From an uncultured Bacteroides sp. (GTDB lineage: Bacteria; Bacteroidota; Bacteroidia; Bacteroidales; Bacteroidaceae): a stretch of DNA of 64,000 nt. Below are positions 37,893-46,461 of this stretch, one piece after another. Under the pieces are notes generated by a model that worked only from the letters and a program-made list of their open reading frames with translations, had not been told where the DNA came from and ran no database searches. The first letter of the stretch is position 1, and the number at the start of each line of letters is the position of its first letter. The translations under genes and the position numbers were made by a program. The stretch is taken from positions 1,054,001 through 1,118,000 of the forward strand of contig NZ_OY782855.1 in assembly GCF_963678425.1 (NCBI RefSeq). Direction: 5' to 3'.

Positions 37893-37928
37893 AAAAAGCG
37901 CTTAGACCAATAGATCTAAGCGCTTTTT
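37893..37928. terminator. Bidirectional terminator between convergent genes
   Basis: AAAAAGCGCTTAGA (37893-37906) and TCTAAGCGCTTTTT (37915-37928) are exact 14-bp complements with an 8-base loop. It can serve both the BspA-like gene on the plus strand and the ABC-F gene on the minus strand. Confidence 0.9.
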
Positions 37929-37947
37929 TATATTTGCTATTTTCCGA

Positions 37948-39567
37948 TTACTTATCGCCGTACATCTTCTTACGAAGTTCTTTGATATGATCGGAAGTGA
38001 TGTATTCATCATAACTCATCATCTTATCAATAATTCCGTTTGGAGTAAGTTCAATCACACGATTAGCAACAGTTTCAATAAACTCGTGGTCATGTGAAGA
38101 GAACAATACATTACCTTTATAAGTCTTCAGGTTATTATTGAATGCCTGAATAGATTCCAGGTCAAGGTGGTTGGTAGGTGTATCAAGAATCAGGCAGTTT
38201 GCATTTCTAAGCTGCATACGTGCAATCATACAACGCATTTTTTCACCTCCGGAAAGAACACTTACTTTCTTAAGCACTTCCTCACCCGAGAAAAGCATAC
38301 GACCAAGAAAACCTTTCATATAAACTTCATTTCCTTCACCATACTGGCCAAGCCAGTCTACAAGGTTAAGGTCTGAGTTAAAGAAATCCGTATTATCCAC
38401 AGGGAGATAAGCCGTTGTGATAGTCACACCCCAGTCATAATGTCCGGCATCGGCTTTGAGGTTACCATTGATAATCTCAAAGAAAGCAGTCATGGCACGT
38501 GGGTTATGCGAAATGAATACAATCTTATCGTCTTTCTCTACATTGAAATTAATATCATTGAACAACACTACACCTTCTTCGGTCTTCTTGCTCAATCCTG
38601 ATACTTCAAGAATACGGTTACCTGATTCACGTTCAGGAGTAAAGATGATTCCCGGATACTTACGTGAAGACGGCTTTATTTCATCCACATTAAGTTTCTC
38701 CAACATCTTCTTACGACTGGTAGTCTGCTTACTTTTTGCCACATTGGCACTAAATCGGCGGATAAATTCTTCCAGCTCTTTCTTCTTCTCATCAGCCTTT
38801 GCTTTCTGGTTTTGTTGCTGACGAAGAGCCAACTGACTAGATTCATACCAGAAACTATAGTTACCGGCAAAGAGGTTAATCTTTCCGTAGTCAATATCAA
38901 CAGTGTGTGTACAAACAGAGTCAAGGAAGTGTCGGTCATGGCTTACTACCAAAACTGTGTGTTCAAAGTTGGCAAGATACTCTTCCAACCAGGTTACAGT
39001 ATCCATGTCAAGATCATTGGTAGGCTCATCGAGCAACAAGTTATCCGGATTACCGTAAAGAGCCTGCGCCAACATAACACGTACCTTTTCCTTACCACTA
39101 AGCTCGCCCATCAAGGTGTAATGTTTATCTTCCTTCACACCTAGTCCGCTTATCAGCATTGCCGCATCACTCTCAGCATTCCAGCCATCAAGTTCTGCAA
39201 ATCTTTCTTCCAGTTCAGAAACTTTCAGACCATCTTCGTCTGTAAAATCGTCCTTTGCATAAAGAACTTCGCGTTGTTTCATAATATCCCAAAGAACAGT
39301 ATGTCCCATCATTACAGTATCCATAACTGTAAAGCTATCCCACTTAAAGTGGTCCTGACTTAACACAGAAAGTCTTTCGCCCGGTCCTAACGCAATAGAA
39401 CCGGTGGTAGGATCTAAATCACCATAAATTGTGCGAAGGAAAGTAGATTTGCCCGCACCGTTGGCACCGATAATACCGTAACAATTACCATTCGTAAACT
39501 TTAAATTTACGTCATTGAACAATACTCTCTTACCAAACTGAACTGAAACGTTCGAAACTGTAATCAT
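37948..39567 (-). CDS. ABC-F ATPase with a degenerate second nucleotide-binding site
   Basis: 539 residues from MITVSNVSV (39567); nine extra codons upstream are less likely. ABC-F proteins are soluble and act on ribosomes. Domain 1 has a full Walker A (GANGAGKST, residues 34-42) and Walker B (LLLDEPTNDLD), but its signature is LSGKE instead of LSGGE. Domain 2 keeps a normal signature (LSGGEK), yet Walker A is replaced by FISHNPRAMTAF, without the P-loop lysine, and Walker B reads LILDTPTNHLD, with Thr where the catalytic Glu is expected. One composite site is therefore intact and the other lost. The linker region contains SRKKMLEKL. It is YbiT-like in layout. It is transcribed divergently from grpE. 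Confidence 0.92.
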   Translation of the reverse strand: MITVSNVSVQFGKRVLFNDVNLKFTNGNCYGIIGANGAGKSTFLRTIYGDLDPTTGSIALGPGERLSVLSQDHFKWDSFTVMDTVMMGHTVLWDIMKQREVLYAKDDFTDEDGLKVSELEERFAELDGWNAESDAAMLISGLGVKEDKHYTLMGELSGKEKVRVMLAQALYGNPDNLLLDEPTNDLDMDTVTWLEEYLANFEHTVLVVSHDRHFLDSVCTHTVDIDYGKINLFAGNYSFWYESSQLALRQQQNQKAKADEKKKELEEFIRRFSANVAKSKQTTSRKKMLEKLNVDEIKPSSRKYPGIIFTPERESGNRILEVSGLSKKTEEGVVLFNDINFNVEKDDKIVFISHNPRAMTAFFEIINGNLKADAGHYDWGVTITTAYLPVDNTDFFNSDLNLVDWLGQYGEGNEVYMKGFLGRMLFSGEEVLKKVSVLSGGEKMRCMIARMQLRNANCLILDTPTNHLDLESIQAFNNNLKTYKGNVLFSSHDHEFIETVANRVIELTPNGIIDKMMSYDEYITSDHIKELRKKMYGDK

Positions 39568-39605
39568 TATCTTTTGTCTTTTATACCTTATCAATTAAAC
39601 GGGCA

Positions 39606-39640
39606 CAAAGGTAGTCATTTTAAATGAATAATCTCGCCAA
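39606..39640 (-). promoter_or_regulatory. Promoter of the ABC-F gene
   Basis: On the minus strand TACCTTTG (39606-39613) is a perfect -7 box; TTG at 39638-39640 is a possible -33 with a 24-bp spacer. The leader would be about 30 nt. Confidence 0.55.
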
Positions 39641-39688
39641 TCTGTCAGATTGTTCTTATTAGTTTCTTCTTTATTCACTAAAAAACTG

Positions 39689-39696
39689 TACTTTTG
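39689..39696 (+). promoter_or_regulatory. -7 box upstream of grpE
   Basis: TACTTTTG matches TAnnTTTG. It would give a leader of about 110 nt before grpE. No clear -33 element and no CIRCE repeat (the HrcA operator) are seen in the leader. Confidence 0.5.
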
Positions 39697-39813
39697 CACA
39701 TTCTTTTGCTTAAGAGATAATCTTGGCAAAGATTTTGTAGCTCAACTTTCAGATTAATCCTTATAACAGGAAGCATGATAAAATCATTTTGGAAGAATAA
39801 AAAGAATATATAT

Positions 39814-40425
39814 ATGGATCCAAAGAAAAAAGAAACAAGTAAAAAAGAGGAAGAATTGGTAGATAACACCCAGGAAGCTGCTCAAGAGATGAATGAGAGT
39901 GCTCAGGAAAATGAAGCTGCTAAGGAAACTCCTTCACAAGAAGAGGAAGTACTTACACCCGAGCAGTTACTTACCAAACAATTAGAAGAAGCAAGCGCAA
40001 AAATAGAAGATCAGAATGATAAGTATCTTCGCCTTTCAGCTGAGTTTGACAATTATCGCAAACGCACCATGAAGGAAAAAGCTGAGCTAATTAAGAATGG
40101 CGGAGAAAAGAGTATTAGTAGTATCCTGCCTGTCATGGATGACTTGGAAAGAGCACTGAAAACAATGGAGACTTCTGACGATATTGCTGCCATTCGTGAA
40201 GGAATGGGACTGGTCGTTAATAAATTTATCAGCATACTAAGTCAAAACGGCGTGCAGGCTATCGAAGCTAAAGAGTGCGACTTCAATACAGACTTCCATG
40301 AAGCAATTGCAACAATCCCTGCTCCTGCTGAAGAGCTTAAAGGAAAGATTCTTGATTGTGTGCAAACTGGTTATTTACTCAATGGTAAAGTAATTCGTCA
40401 TGCCAAAGTTGTAGTAGGCGAATAA
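39814..40425 (+). CDS. grpE: Nucleotide exchange factor GrpE
   Basis: 203 residues from MDPKKKET (39814); the frame is open 13 codons further upstream, but this start fits the usual acidic/lysine-rich N-terminus. GrpE releases ADP from DnaK. An N-terminal Glu/Gln-rich tail is followed by the long dimerisation coiled coil (KYLRLSAEFDNYRKRTMKE) and the C-terminal beta domain (FNTDFHEAIATIPAP; GYLLNGKVIRHAKVVVGE). dnaJ follows after 22 bp. dnaK is not in the window. Confidence 0.96.
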   Translation: MDPKKKETSKKEEELVDNTQEAAQEMNESAQENEAAKETPSQEEEVLTPEQLLTKQLEEASAKIEDQNDKYLRLSAEFDNYRKRTMKEKAELIKNGGEKSISSILPVMDDLERALKTMETSDDIAAIREGMGLVVNKFISILSQNGVQAIEAKECDFNTDFHEAIATIPAPAEELKGKILDCVQTGYLLNGKVIRHAKVVVGE

Positions 40426-40447
40426 TAAAATAAAGGATAACGAAACT

Positions 40448-41629
40448 ATGGCAAAAAGAGATTATTATGAAGTGCTTGGGGTTGAGAAATCAGCGACAGC
40501 CGACCAGATAAAGAAAGCTTACCGTAAGAAAGCAATTCAATTTCACCCTGACAAAAATCCAGGAAACAAAGAAGCTGAAGAACACTTTAAAGAAGCTGCT
40601 GAAGCGTATGATGTTCTGAGCAATGACGACAAGCGTGCGCGTTACGACCAGTTTGGACACGCTGGAATGAGCGGAGCAGCAGGCAACGGAGGTCCTTTTG
40701 GCGGAGGATTTGGCGGAGGTGCTGGTATGTCAATGGACGACATTTTCTCTATGTTCGGTGATATCTTTGGCGGACACGGCGGAGGTGGTTTTGGCGGCTT
40801 CGGTGGTTTTGGTGGCGGAGGCGGTCAACAGCAAAGACGTTTCCGCGGATCTGATCTTCGTGTAAAGGTAAAACTTAACCTGAAAGAGATCTCCACAGGA
40901 GTAGAAAAGAAATTCAAACTAAAGAAATACGTTTCCTGCTCACACTGTCACGGTACAGGTGCAGAAGGTAACTCAGGTTCTGAAACTTGTTCTACCTGTA
41001 AGGGTAGCGGCTCAGTAATCCGCAATCAGCAGACTATTCTGGGAACTATGCAGACTCGCGTATCCTGTCCTACCTGCGGTGGCGAAGGCAAAATCATTAA
41101 AGAAAAATGTAAAGTCTGCTTCGGAGAAGGTATCATGTACGGAGAAGAAGTTGTAACAGTAAACATTCCTGCCGGTGTAGCTGAAGGAATGCAACTGTCC
41201 ATGGGTGGAAAAGGAAATGCAGGAAAGCACAACGGTGTTCCGGGCGATTTACTTATCCAGGTGGAAGAGGAACAACATCCAGACTTGGTTCGTGACGAAA
41301 ACGATTTGATCTATAACCTACTACTTAGCTTTCCAACAGCAGCTTTAGGTGGTGCAGTTGAGATACCAACAATAGACAGCAAAGTAAAAGTGAAGATTGA
41401 AGCGGGAACACAACCAGGCAAAGTTCTCCGTCTGCGTGGCAAAGGTCTGCCAAGCGTAAACGGATACGGAACAGGCGATTTGCTTGTAAACGTAAGCATC
41501 TATGTGCCCGAAGCATTAAGTAAGGATGAAAGAAGCTTACTTGAAAAAATGGAAATATCTGAGAACTTTAAGCCCAACAGTACTGTAAAGGAGAAAATAT
41601 TCAGAAAGTTTAAAAGCTTCTTCGACTAA
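40448..41629 (+). CDS. dnaJ: Molecular chaperone DnaJ
   Basis: 393 residues. DnaJ delivers substrates to DnaK and stimulates its ATPase. Domains in order: J domain with the HPD motif (QFHPDKNPG), a Gly/Phe-rich stretch (FGGGFGGGAG; GGFGGFGGFGGGGG), four zinc-binding CxxCxGxG-type repeats (CSHCHGTG, CSTCKGSG, CPTCGGEG, CKVCFGEG) and the C-terminal substrate-binding domains (GVPGDLLIQVEEEQHP; GDLLVNVSIYVPEAL). Operon with grpE. A perfect terminator follows. Confidence 0.97.
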   Translation: MAKRDYYEVLGVEKSATADQIKKAYRKKAIQFHPDKNPGNKEAEEHFKEAAEAYDVLSNDDKRARYDQFGHAGMSGAAGNGGPFGGGFGGGAGMSMDDIFSMFGDIFGGHGGGGFGGFGGFGGGGGQQQRRFRGSDLRVKVKLNLKEISTGVEKKFKLKKYVSCSHCHGTGAEGNSGSETCSTCKGSGSVIRNQQTILGTMQTRVSCPTCGGEGKIIKEKCKVCFGEGIMYGEEVVTVNIPAGVAEGMQLSMGGKGNAGKHNGVPGDLLIQVEEEQHPDLVRDENDLIYNLLLSFPTAALGGAVEIPTIDSKVKVKIEAGTQPGKVLRLRGKGLPSVNGYGTGDLLVNVSIYVPEALSKDERSLLEKMEISENFKPNSTVKEKIFRKFKSFFD

Positions 41630-41681
41630 TTAGTATAGCTTTCACTAATTATTTCATTGTCCGGTATAAACTGGAATTTTT

Positions 41682-41729
41682 CAAAACGCATTGCTAATTC
41701 CTTGAAATTAAGCAATGCGTTTTGTTTTT
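41682..41729. terminator. Terminator after dnaJ
   Basis: CAAAACGCATTGCT (41682-41695) and AGCAATGCGTTTTG (41711-41724) are exact 14-bp complements followed by a T run. It lies between the convergent dnaJ and BspA-like genes and could serve both. Confidence 0.88.
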
Positions 41730-41778
41730 CCATTCCAATCCACCACACTTAGAAAGTAACAAGGGATGTAAATCAGCC

Positions 41779-44700
41779 TTATTCAATAATTACCTTCTGA
41801 CTTACAATGTTCTTATTGTTTATCTGCAGGGTGAAAATATATCTGCCGCTATTCAGTCCCTTTACTTCGAGCTCTTTTCCTGCAAACGGGATTTCTTCAA
41901 TAAATGCACCGTCAATAGTCGTGATAACTAATTTCTTGTCCTGTATAGATTCATCTGGCAGGGAAAGAATCACTTTTGTTCCCTTATCTTCTTTGGAAGG
42001 ATTAGGATAGATAACTATCTTAATGCCCTGTAATTCTGCTGTATTTATTCCTGTTCCCTTGAACAGGATAACATCAGGCACATTCGTTTTTACCTCAACA
42101 TTGCCGGCACTATCTGTAGCGGTAACATAGAATGAGTATTCCACATTCTTTTCATATTTGAAATCAATTGAGTGTTTGGCAGTTCTGCTCAGCAAAACAC
42201 TGTACCGTTCACCCGCTTTCATAGCATACACATTATAGCTATAGATTCCGGAACCACCTTCATTGTCGTAACCTGTCCAGCTAAGCGTAGCAATACTATC
42301 CGACACGATTACCGGTTTCAACATATTGCTTACTGGTGCGATAATGTCTTTGGTATTACTCCAGACCGGCGTTACAATCGGGTCATTGTAATCGAAAACA
42401 ATAGAGGCCTGATTCTTTACCCTTGCACCATGTGCAATACCATCTTTCAGGTTAATAGAAAAAGATACGCATCCCTGCCCCGAAGCAATACTGTCGTTTG
42501 GAGGCAGAAAGCCAATTAACTGATTAGCGGGAAGGGTATCGGTTTCAGCATCAATGGCTCTGAAAGTCCATTTAGCAATGCCTGTTTCTTTATCTAGATT
42601 TAAGTATACCCTCGTGTTCAGATCAATGGCAGGACGCATGTTCACCGTCCATGTATTATCCTGAACACCGTAAGGAGCCTGTACAGCTTTAGCGCCGATT
42701 CTGATACTGCCAGCACGGAAAGTACTGATATCAAAAACATTCAGATCAAGCGTATCAGTAATAAAAACCTCCCGGGCAGGTGCCGTAGCCGTTGGTTTGT
42801 TTTCAAAGTTTATAATATAAGTAAACCTTGAGATATTATCGTTATAATAGGTGCTACCAGATGGAGAACGATAACCCGTTTTATCATTAGGATCCATAGA
42901 GCCGTAGGTTTCTACATGGAGCTTCCTGTACCATTCATTATTGAATGCATTCTGGCATGCATCCAGTGTTTTATCCAAATTGGGATCTGTAATTAGATTT
43001 ATAATATCCCACAGGCCTTGTATATACTCTGGCGCTCTTGTAAGATCCATAGCACAATCTATTGTTGTTTTTGCCAGATTCAGAATGAAACTTCCCAATA
43101 CAGGATCGCTGGCAGCATCCTTTTGACCTGATAATGCTTTTTCAGCCTCAGCAATGGCCTTTCCAACCGAAGCAGCGCAACTAAGGCCTGGAATAAATTT
43201 ACCTGCAGCAATAATTCCTAAGTCTTTAGCGAGATCTTGTGCACCACTCATACAATCAAGAACATTCTGATTGGGATTTATTTCTCCTCTAGGCGCAGAG
43301 CGTGTTCCTGTCTCTTCACCTTGGATGGAACAGTACATAGGAGCACCTCCAATGACATTGATTTCGGTTGGTTCAAGCAGCCTTAAACAAAAAGTGAGTG
43401 AACCACTTCCGTGGGGTGGTATCAACGGGATTGTAGGGATAAGTACAGTTGTTGTTTCCCCGGTTTCATTATTCCTCTTTACATAATATAGATTCTGCTT
43501 TGTAGGAATATATCCGTCAAAATCAGGTATATAATATTCCCATCCTTCTTTAATAATTACGTCACTCGTGCTTGTAAGCTGAATGGAAACAGGTGTTTCG
43601 TACGCATCTACATTTCCTATGTTGGTATAATTAATGGTATAATAAGTCGACATGCGCCTACGAACACTTGTTGGCCCCATAAGTGATATTTCGATTTTAG
43701 GAGCTACATACTCCTCTATTTCTAATTCCTCTTTGAGTATGATTATAGTATCGCCAAAATTAACGTGGATGTCCCATTTACCCTTTTCTTTATTGCTAAA
43801 ATCAAAAAGAACGGAACATTTTAGGCGATTGTATGTAAGTGTATCTGCTAAAATGGTAGCTTGTCCTGCTTTAACCAGACTAATGGTCGACTTATCATTA
43901 AAACCGTTCCCTTCAAAAAGAAGGGTGCTTTTTCCATAATTACCTACTTTCTTTGTATCACAGCAAACTACTTTATACTTGCATGTCTCAATGTTAGTGA
44001 ACTCACTCCAGATTGCAGCATTTCTATATGCCTCAATGGAACTAGCAGGAACAATAATAATACACACTTTCTTATTGACATTATTGAAAATATCGGAAGT
44101 TAAATTCACTGGAGTCTGAGAATAAGCATAAACCCCTTCCAGGCTGATGCAGTTATTGAAAGCATCACGGTCAATGAATGTGGCCTTGGCAGGAATGTTT
44201 ATTGATACCAGTCCTCTGCAATCCAAAAACGCTCCATACCCTATCGATGTAACATTATTGGGAATGGTAACAGTGGTTAATGCCCGGCAGTTTTGAAAAA
44301 TAACCATACCAAAAGAGGTTACACTGTTTGGGATAGAGATTGAAGTTAATCTGGTGCAACCACGAAATGTTTCATTCCTGATGGCAGTAACTTTGCCTGG
44401 TAAGGTGATTGACGTTAATCCTGCACACCCATAAAAAGCTCCCTCACCAATGGAATAAACGCTATTAGGAATTGTAACCGATTTTAATCCGGCACAATTA
44501 TAAAAGACATAATCGCCAATGGAATAAACACTTTCAGGAAAGGTAACGGACTCTAATTTAGGACATTCATAAAAAGCATAGTTGGCAACAGAGCCAAGAG
44601 TATTGGAAAGAACCACCGAAGTTAATCCTGAACAACGATAAAAAATCCAAGGGCCAATGGAGGTAACACTGTTGGGCAGAGTGACTGAGGTTAATCCGGA

Positions 44701-45963
44701 GCCGGCAAAAGCATACTGATCGATAGACTTAACGCCGTTCCCAATGTTGACCGATGTTAATCCGGTGCAATTCTGAAATGCCTGATAGCCGATATAGGTT
44801 ACTTTTTCCGGAATGGCAACTGACTTTAAGCCTGTGCAGCCCAGAAAAGTATAGCTTTTAATAGAAGTAAGATTATTGGAAAGAATTATGGAGGTTAACC
44901 TCGTGCATTCATTAAAGGCATATTCACCGATGGAGGTAACATTGTCTGGAATAGTAATTGACGTTAATCCGGAACTATAAAAAGCATTGTTAGCAATGGA
45001 AGTAACGCTGGCAGGAATCGTGATTGTCTTTAATGCTGTGCAACCTGAGAAAACATATTTAGCTATGGATGTAATTTTGTCAGATAAATTAATGGTATTT
45101 AATCCGGTGCAATTTCCAAAAGCAAATTCACCCATGGAAGTAACATTAGCTGGAATAGTGATTGATGTTAATCCGGAACTATAAAAGGCATAATTACCAA
45201 TGGACGTAACGTTGTCAGGTATAGTAATTGCCTTTAATGCCGTGCAACTCCGGAAAGCATAATTGCCTATAGAAGTAACACTTTCTGGAATGGAAACAGA
45301 CATTAATCCTAAACAACTATCAAAAACATAGTTATCAATATATGTAATTTTACTTGGGATAGCAAATGAAGTCAATCCCCTGCAAAAAGAGAAAGCATGG
45401 TTTCCAATGGAAGTAATGCTTTCGGGAAGAGTCATCGAAGTTAATTTTCCACAGCCGGCAAAAGCCCCTTCGTTAATAGAAATAAGATTATCCGGAAGGC
45501 CAATTGAAATTATAGAATTGTTATTAACAAAAACATATTTACCAATGGTAGAAATATCCTTGGGAAGTGTTATTGAAATCAAATTATACAGATTGGCAAA
45601 CATATAATCTGAAATAACACCATTCTCTGTATAATACTTCTTATTATCAAAAAGAATATAAGAATCACCGCCTGCTACAATGTTTGCATTCGCCAGATTC
45701 AGTTTGGTCAACTTTCCCTCTGTAGAAACATCCTGATAATCAACGCCGGCCATTTCCCGGATATAAAGAATATCTGTTCCGTTTAAATTCCCGGTTAGGG
45801 TAAGGTCTGCAATTAAATATTTATTTGCAGACGGAATCAGCGTAGACAATGTGCCTGCTGTCTCTACGTGAATAGTATCAGAAACAACCTGAGCATGCAA
45901 ACTGAGACTTAAAATGAAGTAAACTGTTACAAAGAATAATTTGGGTGTAATGTGCGTTTTCAT
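41779..45963 (-). CDS. Large BspA-like leucine-rich repeat surface protein with FN3-like and sorting domains
   Basis: 1394 residues from MKTHITPKLFF (45963), signal peptide ending SLHAQ. The N-terminus has one copy of the shared module (VVSDTIHVETAGTLSTLI). About 22 LRR_5 repeats of 23 residues follow (pattern F..CtgLtsItiP.nVtsIg.yA), including a 68-residue unit present twice in tandem. After about residue 630 come an Ig-like segment, a DUF11-like region (TYYTINYTNIGNVDAYETPV), a spacer with KFIPGLSCAASVGKAIAEAE, a further beta domain (FTYIINFENKP), an FN3-like domain (ATLSWTGYDNEGGSGIYSYN) and a type-A sorting domain (IVIYPNPSKED). It is probably an adhesin or host-interaction protein; the ligand is unknown. 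A start at 46002 adds a charged, non-signal extension. Confidence 0.87.
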   Translation of the reverse strand: MKTHITPKLFFVTVYFILSLSLHAQVVSDTIHVETAGTLSTLIPSANKYLIADLTLTGNLNGTDILYIREMAGVDYQDVSTEGKLTKLNLANANIVAGGDSYILFDNKKYYTENGVISDYMFANLYNLISITLPKDISTIGKYVFVNNNSIISIGLPDNLISINEGAFAGCGKLTSMTLPESITSIGNHAFSFCRGLTSFAIPSKITYIDNYVFDSCLGLMSVSIPESVTSIGNYAFRSCTALKAITIPDNVTSIGNYAFYSSGLTSITIPANVTSMGEFAFGNCTGLNTINLSDKITSIAKYVFSGCTALKTITIPASVTSIANNAFYSSGLTSITIPDNVTSIGEYAFNECTRLTSIILSNNLTSIKSYTFLGCTGLKSVAIPEKVTYIGYQAFQNCTGLTSVNIGNGVKSIDQYAFAGSGLTSVTLPNSVTSIGPWIFYRCSGLTSVVLSNTLGSVANYAFYECPKLESVTFPESVYSIGDYVFYNCAGLKSVTIPNSVYSIGEGAFYGCAGLTSITLPGKVTAIRNETFRGCTRLTSISIPNSVTSFGMVIFQNCRALTTVTIPNNVTSIGYGAFLDCRGLVSINIPAKATFIDRDAFNNCISLEGVYAYSQTPVNLTSDIFNNVNKKVCIIIVPASSIEAYRNAAIWSEFTNIETCKYKVVCCDTKKVGNYGKSTLLFEGNGFNDKSTISLVKAGQATILADTLTYNRLKCSVLFDFSNKEKGKWDIHVNFGDTIIILKEELEIEEYVAPKIEISLMGPTSVRRRMSTYYTINYTNIGNVDAYETPVSIQLTSTSDVIIKEGWEYYIPDFDGYIPTKQNLYYVKRNNETGETTTVLIPTIPLIPPHGSGSLTFCLRLLEPTEINVIGGAPMYCSIQGEETGTRSAPRGEINPNQNVLDCMSGAQDLAKDLGIIAAGKFIPGLSCAASVGKAIAEAEKALSGQKDAASDPVLGSFILNLAKTTIDCAMDLTRAPEYIQGLWDIINLITDPNLDKTLDACQNAFNNEWYRKLHVETYGSMDPNDKTGYRSPSGSTYYNDNISRFTYIINFENKPTATAPAREVFITDTLDLNVFDISTFRAGSIRIGAKAVQAPYGVQDNTWTVNMRPAIDLNTRVYLNLDKETGIAKWTFRAIDAETDTLPANQLIGFLPPNDSIASGQGCVSFSINLKDGIAHGARVKNQASIVFDYNDPIVTPVWSNTKDIIAPVSNMLKPVIVSDSIATLSWTGYDNEGGSGIYSYNVYAMKAGERYSVLLSRTAKHSIDFKYEKNVEYSFYVTATDSAGNVEVKTNVPDVILFKGTGINTAELQGIKIVIYPNPSKEDKGTKVILSLPDESIQDKKLVITTIDGAFIEEIPFAGKELEVKGLNSGRYIFTLQINNKNIVSQKVIIE

Positions 45964-46392
45964 TTTTTTCTTGTTTTTCCTGTTAATAAAAGGGGCAACC
46001 AAGCAATATTCTTCAAGCCTTCATGATATTAACATCAGTTTGATATACACAATTAATATAAACGCGGCTGCACCGCCTTTTCAAGACTCTATATCAATAG
46101 ATCGTTCCTTTAGCAGAAAGCGCATGCTGCTAATCCAGGGATCAAATAGTTTAGTAATAAAGCCAACAAAGCTCCTTTGATTGATATTTTCTTATTTGAG
46201 AGATATTCTTTTATTCGTCATTATTAATTTCAATAGAAATGCGTTTTAAAAGAATACATACACTGTATATAACATTATTTCCAGGAAATATGTTTTTATA
46301 TCTTGCACATTTCACTATCGCTGCCCAGTAAAAGCATATACCTTTACTTATAGCACTTACTGTTGCTTTTTTCGATACAATACTAAACAAAA
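45964..46392. other. Gene-free spacer upstream of the large BspA-like gene
   Basis: About 430 bp without a gene. No consensus TAnnTTTG box is seen on the minus strand, so the promoter of the large BspA-like gene is not located. Nothing else is recognised. Confidence 0.5.
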
Positions 46393-46434
46393 AAGGGATC
46401 CGGGTGTTTCAAAACAAACCCGAATCCCATTTTT
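46393..46434 (-). terminator. Terminator after the PhoH gene
   Basis: A hairpin formed by AAGGGATCCGGGTGTTT and AAACCCGAATCCC, with one bulge, flanked by A and T runs. It lies about 28 bp after the phoH stop codon on the minus strand. Confidence 0.7.
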
Positions 46435-46461
46435 ATAATATGAAAGAAGTAACTTGTCTCC

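Noticed and set aside
39697..39813. CIRCE heat-shock operator upstream of grpE
   Set aside because: The 9-bp inverted repeat of the CIRCE consensus was looked for in the leader and not found.
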